A DNA stretch of 64,000 nucleotides from Syntrophorhabdaceae bacterium (GTDB lineage: Bacteria > Desulfobacterota > Syntrophorhabdia > Syntrophorhabdales > Syntrophorhabdaceae). The notes under the pieces are model-generated. The model saw only the letters and a program-made list of their open reading frames with translations. It was not told the DNA's origin and did no database searches. Shown piece by piece: positions 26,147 to 35,653 of this stretch (positions are counted from its first letter, which is position 1; each line of letters starts with the position of its first letter). The position numbers were made by a program, and so were the translations under genes. The stretch spans positions 24,843-88,842 of the forward strand of contig DATKMQ010000100.1 in NCBI GenBank assembly GCA_035541755.1, written 5' to 3'.

Positions 26147-28135
26147 ATGAAGCGATATACGATTCACAGAGACGCGGCCGCCTCTTCACCTTTCATCGAC
26201 TACGATAAAGAGTTGAACGAAGAACAACGCAGGGTCGTCCTTTCCGAGAACGGCCCCATCCTTGTCATCGCCGGGGCCGGAAGCGGTAAGACGCGAGTTG
26301 TCACCTACCGGGTGGCGCGTCTACTTGAAAAAGGCGTGCAGGCCAACTCCATTCTTCTTCTCACGTTTACCAATAAAGCGGCCAGGGAGATGCTTCACAG
26401 GGTAGAGCACCTGATGAAGATCGATACACGCTATATCTGGGGCGGCACTTTTCACCACATCGGAAACATGATCTTAAGACAGCAGAGCGAACGCGTAGGT
26501 TACAAACGAAATTTCACGATTCTTGACAACGAAGACGCCAAGGATATGATCGACGTGGTGCTCAAGGCTTCCAAAATAGACACAAAGTCAAAGATGTTCC
26601 CCAAAGGCAGCGTGCTCAAGGGTATCTTCAGCTACGCCATCAACACGATGAGCACCATTGAGGAAGCTGTCCGGGAAAGAAGCCCCTTCTTCTATGACAT
26701 TCTCGAGGAAATAGCCACCCTCTTCAATTCCTACACAGAAAAGAAAAGGGCCGCGAACGCTATGGACTTCGACGACCTTCTTTACTACTGGCACAAGGTG
26801 CTTTCCGAAAACGAAGATATCCGCAAGGCCTACGCCGCGACTTTCTCCCGAATCCTCGTCGACGAGTACCAGGATACTAACAGGATTCAGGCGGAGATTG
26901 TAGATTTCATGGGCCTTCTGAACAGAAACGTCATGGTGGTGGGCGACGACGCGCAGAGCATCTATTCTTTTCGAGGAGCTAATTTCCAGAACATTCTCGA
27001 ATTTCCAAAGAAATATGAAGACACGCAGATTTTCAAGCTCGAAACGAATTATCGGAGCACCCCGGAAATACTCGGGCTCGCTAACAATACAATCTCCCAG
27101 AATAAATATCAGTTCGAAAAAACCTTAAGGAGCATCAAACCGAGCGGCATTATCCCGGTGCTCGCCCCTTCGCGGGATGTGATCCAGCAGGCAGAATTCG
27201 TCGCTCAGAGGATCACGGAGTTGCAGGATGAGGAGGGCGTACCCCTTAACCGGATCGCCGTCTTGTACCGGGCACACTACCACTCCATGGAAGTCCAGAT
27301 GGAGCTCACCCGCAGAGGCATACCCTTTGAGATCAGGAGCGGCCTTCGCTTTTTTGAGCAGGCCCATATCAAGGACGTGGTCTCTTTTTTACGGGTCATG
27401 GACAACCCCCATGACGAGATATCCTGGAAGAGGATGTTGAAAATATTTCCGAAAATCGGAAATAAGACAGCAGAACGCATCTACGAATACATTCAAGCTT
27501 GCGAGGACCCTTTTGATGAACTTATTTCAAAGAAGATTGCCGGTACCTTCAAGAACGTTTTGAAAGAGAACGTCGAAACATGGTCGCGCCTGTTTAGGGA
27601 CCTTAAGGAACTCTATGAGCGTGAAGCACCCTCGGACATGATTTCCGCTGTGCTCAAACAGGGTTATGTGGATTACCTGAAATTTGCGTACCCCAATTAT
27701 GAGACCCGTCTGGAAGACCTGAACCAGTTGATCAATTTCTCAACCAAGTATCAATCGTTGGAGACCTTTTTGAGCGAATTATCACTGATGAGCGGTCTCT
27801 CAGGAGAGGAGATCGTATCGGCGGCCGATGAAGATGAAGGACGGGTAGTCCTATCCACTATTCACCAGGCCAAAGGCCTGGAATGGCAGGTGGTCTTCAT
27901 CATCTGGTGCGCCGAAGGAAGGTTTCCCAACCCGAAATCCATAGAGGACGGCGGCCTGGAAGAGGAACGGCGGCTCTTCTACGTGGCAGTGACCCGCGCC
28001 ATGGATGAGCTCTATCTCTGTTATCCGCTATTAACTTTCGATAGACAGGCCGGCCACATTATTCTTCGACCATCGCGGTTTCTCACCGAGCTCTCCGGCT
28101 CCCACTACGAGGAGTGGTCTATTGCGGACTATTAG
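26147..28135 (+). CDS. UvrD/PcrA-type ATP-dependent DNA helicase
   Basis: A 662-residue superfamily 1 helicase. Motif Q/I: LNEEQRRVVLSENGPILVIA then GAGSGKTRVVTYR; motif Ib LLLTFTNKAAREM; motif II VDEYQDTN; motif III GDDAQSIYSFRGA; motif IV LETNYRSTPEIL; motif V/VI VVLSTIHQAKGLEWQVVF and EERRLFYVAVTRAMDELYL. It acts as a 3'-5' helicase in repair or replication-fork clearing. Length is a little shorter than E. coli UvrD (720) and lacks its C-terminal extension. It has its own promoter and stands alone between genes on the other strand. Confidence 0.92.
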   Translation: MKRYTIHRDAAASSPFIDYDKELNEEQRRVVLSENGPILVIAGAGSGKTRVVTYRVARLLEKGVQANSILLLTFTNKAAREMLHRVEHLMKIDTRYIWGGTFHHIGNMILRQQSERVGYKRNFTILDNEDAKDMIDVVLKASKIDTKSKMFPKGSVLKGIFSYAINTMSTIEEAVRERSPFFYDILEEIATLFNSYTEKKRAANAMDFDDLLYYWHKVLSENEDIRKAYAATFSRILVDEYQDTNRIQAEIVDFMGLLNRNVMVVGDDAQSIYSFRGANFQNILEFPKKYEDTQIFKLETNYRSTPEILGLANNTISQNKYQFEKTLRSIKPSGIIPVLAPSRDVIQQAEFVAQRITELQDEEGVPLNRIAVLYRAHYHSMEVQMELTRRGIPFEIRSGLRFFEQAHIKDVVSFLRVMDNPHDEISWKRMLKIFPKIGNKTAERIYEYIQACEDPFDELISKKIAGTFKNVLKENVETWSRLFRDLKELYEREAPSDMISAVLKQGYVDYLKFAYPNYETRLEDLNQLINFSTKYQSLETFLSELSLMSGLSGEEIVSAADEDEGRVVLSTIHQAKGLEWQVVFIIWCAEGRFPNPKSIEDGGLEEERRLFYVAVTRAMDELYLCYPLLTFDRQAGHIILRPSRFLTELSGSHYEEWSIADY

Positions 28136-28184
28136 AAGCCCTATCGTGTCGGGCTCGCTACCCGCGCCTCATCGGTCGGTTCCA

Positions 28185-28521
28185 TCAGATCCGTGAGGCA
28201 AGCATATATATGACCGTCCCGGCAAATATGCTCAGCAACGCATTTCTCTTCCAAGGGTGAAGCGCCGCTACGAGCCCGATCGCGACCAGCTCAGGCGCAC
28301 CGTATGGTCACGAACAGGGCGTTTTTAATGAAGAACCCCACGGCCAGAAATTGGTTTGCACCCGAGTAAACGACGATGCTCATGAGCACAGCAAAGAACC
28401 AGGGATATCCGGATTTGGTGAGCAACAATCCGAAGGCGATCCCGATAGGCACGTATCCGAACATGACCGGGATCGTGTACCGGAAGGCTTTCTTTAGAAT
28501 TGAGCGCCGGATTTCTCCCAT
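28185..28521 (-). pseudogene. azlCD remnant: AzlC N terminus joined out of frame to AzlD C terminus
   Basis: The first 73 or so codons (from 28521) encode the start of AzlC, the branched-chain amino acid exporter: FGYVPIGIAFGLLLTKSGYP, VYSGANQFLAVGFF. The frame then stops at TGA. In another frame, immediately downstream to the TGA at 28185, about 35 codons encode an AzlD-like end: APELVAIGLVAALHPWKRNA, then a final hydrophobic helix and stop. An internal deletion removed the rest of azlC and the beginning of azlD, fusing the two out of frame near 28295. The exporter is certainly non-functional here. Confidence 0.75.
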
Positions 28522-28753
28522 TTGGTTCTAATGGAGTGGCCTGGCACCCGTCCCGCATGGTTCACGGGATGCGGCATTCACAATGGGAAACGTATGATTG
28601 CACCGGTTCGGAGGGTCGCTCTTCGGCATTCCCAGTATTTTATTCCTCGCCCCTTCTCAAGGGCATTCTTCTTTGACGCCTGAACGAACTGACGCTCTCG
28701 ATAGGGGACGACTGAGCCCCAAGGGTCAGGGGTCTTTCTTGCTTCAGGCGGGT

Positions 28754-29386
28754 TTATCTGTTGCCATGGCCAAGGCCATGACCTCTGCCTTCTTCCCCGC
28801 CGTAATCTTTATTGATCTGTCCCGGAGGAGTCCCTCCATGTCCCGGGGGAGTGCCTCCGTGTCCAGGAGGGGTTCCAGGGGGCGGCCCTCCATGTTTGTC
28901 TTCCCATCTGCCATTGCCCCTTTCTTCTCCATGTTCACGCCGACCTTCGCGCCATTCCCTGTCGTTTTCCCAATATCTATCGCGCTCCCATCCCCTCCAG
29001 TTCTTTTTCAACTGTCCGTAGGGGATCCGGGTGTGTCCCGGGGGCATCCGACGGTAATCCGGTGGCAACTCAACGATTACCCGGGGAACCCTGGGTGGAG
29101 CGATGTATGCCCAGGGACCGTTATAGGAGCTGCCTCTGTACCAGCGTCCCTCATAGGGCCTGTACCAGTAACCGTGATAGAAGAGAATCTCGACTTCTAT
29201 GTCGGGCACCCTGTATACATAGGTCCCCGGTATGACGATCACCGGCGGGGGTGCGGGGGCTCTATATACGGGCGGGGGTGCGAATACCCCTATATTCACG
29301 TTGACTTCCGCGGCGCTTATCGACGGACCCAAAAGTATACAGAGAGCGACCGCGCATAAGACCAAGGCAGCTATTTTTATTCTCAT
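28754..29386 (-). CDS. Exported Tyr/Trp/Pro-rich protein with GGTPPGH repeats
   Basis: A 210-residue secreted protein with signal peptide (MRIKIAALVLCAVALCILLG, cleavage before AEVNV). The core has YHGYWYRPYEGRWYRGSSYN and GPWAYIAPPRVPRVIVELPP, a Tyr/Trp-rich motif seen in a family of exported proteins of Deltaproteobacteria with unknown role. The C terminus is highly charged and contains tandem seven-residue repeats GGTPPGH, encoded by three 21-bp units at 28818-28875. AGGAGG precedes the ATG. Probably periplasmic or surface-associated. Confidence 0.7.
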   Translation of the reverse strand: MRIKIAALVLCAVALCILLGPSISAAEVNVNIGVFAPPPVYRAPAPPPVIVIPGTYVYRVPDIEVEILFYHGYWYRPYEGRWYRGSSYNGPWAYIAPPRVPRVIVELPPDYRRMPPGHTRIPYGQLKKNWRGWERDRYWENDREWREGRREHGEERGNGRWEDKHGGPPPGTPPGHGGTPPGHGGTPPGQINKDYGGEEGRGHGLGHGNR

Positions 29387-29625
29387 TGGAAGCCTCCTTC
29401 AATCATCGGTTTATATTATAACCAGCAGGCCAGGGGATTATCAATCCTTACCCCATGCTCGCCGAATTTGGCTCGACAGCCAACCTTTATGCACCCGTAA
29501 TGGTTCGTATGGAATCTACCTTATAACCCGTAGGTAAGTCTGTGCTCTCCGTCAAGGATTTGAGCAGATGTGAATGAAAATGCAGGAAGAAAGAGGCTTG
29601 CGCACTCGACGGTGAGGAATTGCGC

Positions 29626-29862
29626 CTACCAGGAACTTTTCTTCTTCCATCCCTTGGTGTTCTCGAGACAACGACCTGTCTCTTTGCTTATTTCGTTAGG
29701 TCAGGTGACGCCCTGCACCGCCAATGTCTTTTGAGCTACAGCCTCACAAGCGGCCCTGTCCCGCTCGAAATCGCCCGCATCCTTGGTGGGATGGGTATAC
29801 GTTATCGCGCAGCCCGCGATAAGGAACAAGAGAAGAAGCAAACCGCACGTGGTCCTTATCAT
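29626..29862 (-). CDS. Small lipoprotein interrupted by an in-frame UGA (Sec candidate or nonsense)
   Basis: From the ATG at 29862 (AAGGGA upstream) a lipoprotein signal MIRTTCGLLLLLFLIAG leads to Cys18, then THPTKDAGDFERDRAACEAV. This matches short lipoproteins with an FxRDxxxC helix that normally continue to a C-terminal C-M/L-x-x-x-G-W. Here TGA occurs at 29701-29703 (codon 54), but the same frame continues with PNEISKETGRCLENTKGWKK to a TAG at 29626, restoring the expected ending for 78 residues. A 6-bp hairpin GAGACA-GGTCGT-TGTCTC begins 18 bases after the TGA with GGUC in its loop, as in SECIS elements. Either selenocysteine insertion, or a nonsense mutation; undecided. Confidence 0.5.
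29665..29682 (-). promoter_or_regulatory. Candidate SECIS-like hairpin in the lipoprotein gene
   Basis: A perfect 6-bp stem GAGACA/TGTCTC with loop GGTCGT. The loop starts 24 bases after the in-frame UGA, within the range reported for bacterial SECIS elements but further than in fdhF. The loop sequence GGUC is the same as in the stronger candidate at 18642-18645. It could also be coincidental. Confidence 0.4.
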
Positions 29863-30137
29863 TTTTTTTTGCCATCCCTTATTTGTGTGCCCGGGCAAGA
29901 ATTCCTTAGACCTCATTTGATATTTTCCCAGAATCATGGCGATATTGCAAGAGTCTTGATACTCCACCCGATTCATCCGTCATGCGCATAGCACAAGGAC
30001 GACAAAGGGACCTCATGTCATAGGTCTTTTGCTTGCATTCTTGATATCTCGGAAAAAAAATCTTATCTTTCTTAGTACATGCTCTGATAAAGAAATCGGT
30101 TTCTGTGAGATAACGTCCAAATCAAAAGGAGGGAAAT

Positions 30138-30689
30138 ATGGCTACAAAAGAGGATCGAAGAGCAAAGGTGATAGAGGTCTTAAACAAGGCGCGATCTATG
30201 GAGCTCATGGCCATTCACCAATACATGAACCAACATTATAATCTCGACAACATGGACTATGGGGATCTGGCGGCCAAAGTTAAGCTTATCGCCATAGACG
30301 AGATGCGGCACGCTGAAATGTTCGCGGATCGGATTGAAGAGCTCAATGCGCAGCCGACTACCGAGCTTGCGGCGCCTGTTCAGAAAGGGCAGAAAGTAGA
30401 GGCCGCCTTCTCTTTCGATGCCGACCTCGAAGACAATACCATTGCAAGCTACAATGAGTTTCACCTGGTCTGCAGAGAAAACGGGGACAGTATCAGCATG
30501 AAGCTTTTTGAAACCATCATCGATGAGGAACAGATACATTTCAACTATTTTGACAATGTGAAAGATCATATCGAAGAGCTCGATGGTGCCTATCTTGCCA
30601 AGATAGCCGGAACGCCGTCCGCCACGGGTTTGAACACCCTCGGGTTTGCGGCGCGATTCGGGGGCGGCACTCCGCAGGCAGGCGCATAG
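30138..30689 (+). CDS. bfr: Bacterioferritin
   Basis: A 183-residue four-helix ferritin-like protein. Helices carry the dinuclear iron ligands: ELMAIHQYMNQHY (first Glu), AIDEMRHAEMFADRI (ExxH), and DEEQIHFNYFDNV (second ExxH). The C-terminal 30 residues are Gly- and Ala-rich, longer than the usual 155-160 residue protein. Bacterioferritins store iron and protect against oxygen and peroxide in the cytoplasm; haem binding cannot be judged here. AAAAGGAGG precedes the ATG. It stands alone, so local context adds nothing. Confidence 0.85.
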   Translation: MATKEDRRAKVIEVLNKARSMELMAIHQYMNQHYNLDNMDYGDLAAKVKLIAIDEMRHAEMFADRIEELNAQPTTELAAPVQKGQKVEAAFSFDADLEDNTIASYNEFHLVCRENGDSISMKLFETIIDEEQIHFNYFDNVKDHIEELDGAYLAKIAGTPSATGLNTLGFAARFGGGTPQAGA

Positions 30690-30935
30690 ATCCCGATTTT
30701 ATCGGGCGGAGCTGCGTAGTTGTCCAAAAGAGACGGCCTGCCATGGTTTTACCTGCACCCCGCACAGTATGCGTCGCGATGCCGAGGGAACCCGTGAAGC
30801 GACCCAATCGTTTCAGCCGTTGATTTGGTGATTTTTCAAGTGTTTCTTTGAAGCCCCATAATCTCGCGTCCTCGTGATACCAGGCGAGCAATGCTTAAGG
30901 ATCTTGCGACGAGCGCCCGAACAGAGCCTTATTTA

Positions 30936-30965
30936 TTGACTTTTTTACCCTCTTAGGTCTATCTT
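30936..30965 (+). promoter_or_regulatory. Promoter of the EF-G/birA/coaX operon
   Basis: TTGACT (30936-30941), 18 bp, TATCTT (30960-30965). The ATG at 30973 is seven bases beyond the -10 box, so transcription should begin at or within a few bases of the start codon. No Shine-Dalgarno is present. Confidence 0.6.
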
Positions 30966-30972
30966 ATCGGCA

Positions 30973-33015
30973 ATGAAAAAGGAATTGCAGCGCTTGGCCA
31001 AGATACGCAACATAGGCATTGCGGCCCATATTGACGCAGGCAAGACCACGGTTACCGAGCGTATTCTTTACTATACCGGTAAGACCCACAAGATCGGAGA
31101 AGTCCACGAAGGAACCGCGATCATGGATTATCTCCCGCAGGAGCAAGAGCGGGGTATCACCATTACATCGGCGGTGACCACGTTCTACTGGGAAGACCAC
31201 GAGATACAGCTTATCGATACGCCGGGACATGTGGATTTCACCATCGAGGTGGAACGGTCGCTTCGGGTCCTCGACGGGATGGTGGCCGTATTTTGCGGTG
31301 TGGGAGGGGTCGAACCCCAATCCGAGACGGTCTGGCACCAGGCGGACAAATACCACGTGCCGAGGATCGCCTTCATAAACAAGCTCGACAGGCTGGGTTC
31401 CGATTTTTTTCGTGTCGTGGACCTCATCGTGGAGAAATTCGGGGCCAACCCCATTATGCTTCAGATACCGCTCGGCAGGGAAGACGGTTTCTACGGCGTT
31501 GTCGACCTCATTGCCATGAAAGGCATCGTCTGGGACGAGGAAGACATGGGGGCTACCTACCGCTCTATAGCCATACCACCTGAATACCAGGAAACTGCTC
31601 GTCGGTACCGGGAGAAGCTCTTCGACAAGCTGTCTCTTCTCGATGACGAATTCATGGAACACTATCTGGAAGGCGGAGAGATCGACGAGGCCCTGATTGT
31701 AAAAGCGCTGAGGACTGCGACTATCGCCCTGAAATGCGTACCGGTTCTCTGCGGATCGGCGCTCAAGAATAAGGGCATCCAACCGCTTATCGATGCGGTG
31801 GTCAAGTATCTGCCGTCTCCCCTCGACGTTCCGCCGGTAACGGGAGAGAACCCGGACAACTCCGAACTGGAAGAGAGGAAGGCAAGTGTAGACGAAGACC
31901 TCGCCGCGCTTGCCTTCAAGATCGTCATTGAAGAAGGAAGGAAACTTACCTATATTCGCATTTATTCGGGCAAACTCAAGGTGGGCGAAGAGATTTATAA
32001 TGTAAATCTTCGCAAGAGGGAGAAGGTCAGCCGCATCTACAGGATTCACGCGAACCATAAAGACAGGATTGAGGGGGCTGAGGCAGGTGCCATAGTTGGC
32101 ATCGTGGGATTAAAAGAGACCTCCACCGGCCATACGCTCACCAGGGCTAAACCCATACTCCTCGAACCCATTGAGATCTATGAGCCCGTTATCTCCATTG
32201 CCGTTGAGCCCGTGCGCAATGTGGACCAGGACAAACTCATGCTCGCGCTCACGAGGATCGCGGAGGAAGACCCCACATTCGTGCTGAGAGCAGACGAAGA
32301 TGCCTATCAAACGGTCGTTTCCGGCATGGGTGAGCTGCACCTCGATGTAGTTGTGAAGAGGATCAAGGAAGAGTTCGGCATCGACCTCCATGTGGGCAAG
32401 CCCCAGGTAGTTTACAAGGAAAGTATAGAAAAGCCCGTATCCAGGGAGCACAGCTTCGAAAAGATCATCAACGGCGTGCCCTGCAGAGGATGGGTGTCGC
32501 TTAGTATCGCGCCCAACCGAAGAGGCAAGGGGATTGTCACGACAAATCGTATTTTAGAGACGCATCCCGTGTTTCCTTTTGTCGAGGCAATCGAGGAGGG
32601 CGTCCTGGAAGCTTCAAACATAGGGGTTCTCAAGGGGTATCCTCTCACCGACGTGATGATCGCCATCAACGATGCCTCATTCAGCAATCCCGAATTTGCC
32701 CGGCTCACTCTGAAAATGGCCGCATATGATGGATTCCGCGAGGCATGTTCCGAGGCGAACCCTATCGTGCTCGTGCCCGTCATGTCCCTCACGGTGACCA
32801 CGCCGAATGAATTTCTCGGTGATGTTATCGGCGATCTTAATGCCCGCAGGTGCCAGATTGCCGAGATACTGGCCAAGGACAGGATCACGGTGGTAAAGGC
32901 AGCCGCGCCACTCACGAATATGTTCGGTTATTCCACAGACATCCGTTCCCTCTCCCAGGGCAGAGCCTCCTTCACCATGTATTTCTCGCACTATGACAGG
33001 ATAGAAAATGGATAA
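30973..33015 (+). CDS. fusA: Translation elongation factor G
   Basis: A 680-residue translocation GTPase. G1 [16 protein letters not shown]2 region [11 protein letters not shown]3 DTPGHVDF, G4 NKLD, G5 GSALKNKG. Domain II (about 290-390), domain [23 protein letters not shown], domain [17 protein letters not shown] and domain V with [18 protein letters not shown] are all present, so it is full length and should catalyse ribosomal translocation. It is not in the usual rpsL-rpsG-fusA-tuf arrangement but leads an operon with birA (8-bp overlap) and coaX. It could therefore be a second EF-G of the genome. The message is predicted to be leaderless. Confidence 0.92.
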   Translation: MKKELQRLAKIRNIGIAAHIDAGKTTVTERILYYTGKTHKIGEVHEGTAIMDYLPQEQERGITITSAVTTFYWEDHEIQLIDTPGHVDFTIEVERSLRVLDGMVAVFCGVGGVEPQSETVWHQADKYHVPRIAFINKLDRLGSDFFRVVDLIVEKFGANPIMLQIPLGREDGFYGVVDLIAMKGIVWDEEDMGATYRSIAIPPEYQETARRYREKLFDKLSLLDDEFMEHYLEGGEIDEALIVKALRTATIALKCVPVLCGSALKNKGIQPLIDAVVKYLPSPLDVPPVTGENPDNSELEERKASVDEDLAALAFKIVIEEGRKLTYIRIYSGKLKVGEEIYNVNLRKREKVSRIYRIHANHKDRIEGAEAGAIVGIVGLKETSTGHTLTRAKPILLEPIEIYEPVISIAVEPVRNVDQDKLMLALTRIAEEDPTFVLRADEDAYQTVVSGMGELHLDVVVKRIKEEFGIDLHVGKPQVVYKESIEKPVSREHSFEKIINGVPCRGWVSLSIAPNRRGKGIVTTNRILETHPVFPFVEAIEEGVLEASNIGVLKGYPLTDVMIAINDASFSNPEFARLTLKMAAYDGFREACSEANPIVLVPVMSLTVTTPNEFLGDVIGDLNARRCQIAEILAKDRITVVKAAAPLTNMFGYSTDIRSLSQGRASFTMYFSHYDRIENG

Positions 33016-33973
33016 CATCAGCGAAGTGCTGAAATCCCTGCGTGAGCGGCAGAGCTTTGTATCGGGAGATCATATTTCTGCAAAATTGAAGGTTTCGAGA
33101 ACGGCGGTCTGGAAGTACATGAATCAGCTTGAACGATGCGGGTATGTGATCAGCAAGGCCAAAGGCAAGGGATACATGCTCGTTTCCACGCCGGACAAGC
33201 TTTATTCCTGGGAGATAGACAGGTACCGCGACACTTCGATAATCGGGCAAAAGATTATTTACAAGGAGAACGTGGACTCCACGAATACCCTTGCCTTTAA
33301 GCTGGCCATGGCCGGAGAGGTGGAGGGCGCGTGCGTGATAGCCGAATCGCAAGAAAGAGGAAAGGGGAGACTGGGGAGAAGGTGGTGTTCGACTACGGGG
33401 CGAAATATCTACCTTTCTGTGATCGTGAGGCCGAGGGTCCACCCTTCGCAGGTCTATCCCATTACGTTTCTATCCTCTCTCGCCGCCTTCGACACCGTTT
33501 ATGCGCTGACCTCCATTACGCCCACGCTCAAATGGCCGAACGACGTGTTACTCTCCGGGAGGAAGGTGTGCGGGACATTACTCGAGCTTTCAACGGAAGC
33601 CGATATGGTCAGATTCGTGGTCATTGGCATTGGATTGAACGTTAACATGCGTGAAGACGAGCTCGATGCTGAGATCAGAGAAAAGGCGGGCTCACTCTCG
33701 ATGGCTACGAAAAAGGTCTTTGAAAGAGCATCGGTCTGTGGTATGCTTCTTTCCAATCTGGAGAAATACTACCTCCGTTTTCGGGAACAGGGGGCAGAAA
33801 AGATGTGTCGCCTCTGGGAAGAAAGGGCCGGGATAAAAGGAAAATACCTGGAGATAACCCAGATGGGTGAGACGCACAAAGGCGTTGCCCGCGGCGTGGA
33901 TAAGGATGGCGCGATTCTGCTTGATATCGACGGAATTACAAAGAAAATCATTGCAGGGGATGTGAGTTACTAG
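33008..33973 (+). CDS. birA: Bifunctional biotin-protein ligase/repressor
   Basis: A 321-residue BirA with an N-terminal winged helix (about 1-60: [20 protein letters not shown]), a ligase core with [14 protein letters not shown] (the biotinyl-AMP loop), [20 protein letters not shown] and [11 protein letters not shown], and the C-terminal SH3-like domain ([18 protein letters not shown]). It attaches biotin to acyl-CoA carboxylases and, with the DNA-binding domain, probably represses biotin genes, none of which is in the window. It overlaps the EF-G gene by eight bases and abuts coaX. Confidence 0.92.
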   Translation: MDNISEVLKSLRERQSFVSGDHISAKLKVSRTAVWKYMNQLERCGYVISKAKGKGYMLVSTPDKLYSWEIDRYRDTSIIGQKIIYKENVDSTNTLAFKLAMAGEVEGACVIAESQERGKGRLGRRWCSTTGRNIYLSVIVRPRVHPSQVYPITFLSSLAAFDTVYALTSITPTLKWPNDVLLSGRKVCGTLLELSTEADMVRFVVIGIGLNVNMREDELDAEIREKAGSLSMATKKVFERASVCGMLLSNLEKYYLRFREQGAEKMCRLWEERAGIKGKYLEITQMGETHKGVARGVDKDGAILLDIDGITKKIIAGDVSY

Positions 33974-34756
33974 ATGCTCCTCGTTATCGACATCGGAAAT
34001 ACAAACATAGTCTTCGGCGTATATGACGGCGATACCTTCATCAACCACTGGAGGCTAAGCACCGTCCTTAATAAAACTCACGACGAATACGCTATCCTTC
34101 TCAATAGCCTTCTCTACATGGAGAAAATACGATTAAGCGAAATTGACAGCGCCATCGTCTCCTGCGTCGTGCCCCCACTTCGTATCCCCTTCGAGATTAC
34201 CTGCCGCAAATATACCGGCATCACACCGATCTTCGTGGAGCCCGGCATCAAGACAGGTATGCCGATCCTTTCGGAAAATACGTCCGAGGTCGGAGCCGAC
34301 AGGATCGTGAACGCCGTAGCAGGTTACGACAAATACAAACGACCCCTCATTATCGTGGATTTCGGTACGGCGACGACATTTGACTACGTGACGCCCAAAG
34401 GTGAATACGTGGGCGGCTGTATTGCCCCGGGGATCATGATATCCTTGGAGGCGCTTTTCGAACGGGCATCCAAGCTTCCCAGGGTGGAACTCGCCCAGCC
34501 CAAGAATATAGTGGGAAGAAACACCGTGCATGCCATGCAGGCGGGTATCACATACGGCTACGTGAGCCTGGTCGACGGGATCGTGAAAAGGATGAAAGAC
34601 GAGGTGAAAACCGACCCATACGTGATCGCGACCGGAGGGCTCTCAACGCTCATATACAAGGGCTCAGAGACGATCGACGAGGTGGACGAATTCTTAACCC
34701 TGCGCGGTCTCAAGCTCCTCTACGAAAAAAACAAAGAGTATCACAAGTTCAAATAG
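33974..34756 (+). CDS. coaX: Type III pantothenate kinase
   Basis: A 260-residue acetate/sugar-kinase-fold enzyme. Signatures: [18 protein letters not shown] (phosphate 1), [38 protein letters not shown] (phosphate 2) and [29 protein letters not shown] closes the adenosine pocket. It phosphorylates pantothenate in the first step of coenzyme A synthesis and, unlike CoaA, is not inhibited by CoA. It begins directly after the birA stop codon; the birA-coaX pair is common, linking biotin and CoA metabolism. Confidence 0.93.
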   Translation: MLLVIDIGNTNIVFGVYDGDTFINHWRLSTVLNKTHDEYAILLNSLLYMEKIRLSEIDSAIVSCVVPPLRIPFEITCRKYTGITPIFVEPGIKTGMPILSENTSEVGADRIVNAVAGYDKYKRPLIIVDFGTATTFDYVTPKGEYVGGCIAPGIMISLEALFERASKLPRVELAQPKNIVGRNTVHAMQAGITYGYVSLVDGIVKRMKDEVKTDPYVIATGGLSTLIYKGSETIDEVDEFLTLRGLKLLYEKNKEYHKFK

Positions 34757-34837
34757 CAAAAACAACGGCTTTATTCTTTCACATCTCAAGGAATCATGTT
34801 TGAGGATGTGCTTGCCGGATGATTGCGCCGATCGGCG

Positions 34838-35653
34838 TCAGGCTAGGCACGTCATGGCCGCTTGAGCGGCCTTTGTGTCTTCGCCTTTTTCGGTGCGGGC
34901 GATGAAATCGAGAACCGTACGCGTATAATCTTCGGGCCGCTGCTCATACGTGTTGTGGCCGCATCTGGGAAAAACGGCCAACTCTCCTTTAGGGAGATGG
35001 CGATAGAAGGCGATTGCCTGCTCTACATCGAAGATGGAACTGCGGTCCGGATAGAGTACGAGTGTGGGACATGATACGTGATGCAGAACTGGCCTCAGGT
35101 CGAAATAATCCACACCATAGGCCCCGCCGTATTTGGCAAACTGGTCGTAATTCGTCTCAGCCGCTTCGCCATGCCAGTCAATCATCTTGGCCTTGAGCTC
35201 GGGCGCAAGGTCTGAGAATCTGTTGACGAGCCTCATACGATTGAGCTCCACCATGGGGACTTCGCTGAAACATTGAGTGCTGGCAACAACGAGGCTTTTG
35301 ACTTCTTCGGGGTATTTGACCGCATAGTCCACCCCGACCACGCCGCCTTCGCATTGTCCTACGAGGTGGCACGCCCCGATGCCGAGACTTTGTTTGACCG
35401 TCCTCAGTTCTGCCACACTTTCCGGCCGATACCGCTCGGTTTCATAAAAATTCTGAAAGTCACTACCCCGCTCTGATCGACCAAAACCACGGCGGTCGAA
35501 CATCACCACCGTGTAACCTCGGGCCATAACCGCGGGATAAACGGCTTTCCATATCTTGCTGCACCCGAACCCGTGATGCATTAAAATCACCACATCGCCC
35601 TCACCGTGGACCTCGTAATAAACAGAAAGATGGTTTACGTTAATAAAGGGCAT
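34838..35653 (-). CDS. Alpha/beta hydrolase with a cysteine at the nucleophile position
   Basis: A 271-residue single-domain hydrolase starting at the strand-like MPFINVNHLSVYYEVHGEG. The oxyanion loop is LMHHGFGCSK. The nucleophile elbow reads VGQCEGG, placing Cys101 where most relatives have Ser. The acid is in LVLYPDRSSIF and the histidine in RCGHNTYEQRPEDY. Thiol nucleophiles occur in dienelactone hydrolases, so activity is possible, but a Ser-to-Cys change could also lower it. No Shine-Dalgarno is obvious. Substrate unknown; it is convergent with coaX. Confidence 0.78.
   Translation of the reverse strand: MPFINVNHLSVYYEVHGEGDVVILMHHGFGCSKIWKAVYPAVMARGYTVVMFDRRGFGRSERGSDFQNFYETERYRPESVAELRTVKQSLGIGACHLVGQCEGGVVGVDYAVKYPEEVKSLVVASTQCFSEVPMVELNRMRLVNRFSDLAPELKAKMIDWHGEAAETNYDQFAKYGGAYGVDYFDLRPVLHHVSCPTLVLYPDRSSIFDVEQAIAFYRHLPKGELAVFPRCGHNTYEQRPEDYTRTVLDFIARTEKGEDTKAAQAAMTCLA

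Noticed and set aside
28598..29359. 253-residue plus-strand ORF
   Set aside because: Mirror of the exported Tyr/Trp/Pro-rich protein on the other strand, which has a signal peptide and Shine-Dalgarno.
30964..32058. 364-residue minus-strand ORF
   Set aside because: Lies inside the EF-G gene on the opposite strand; EF-G motifs are unambiguous.
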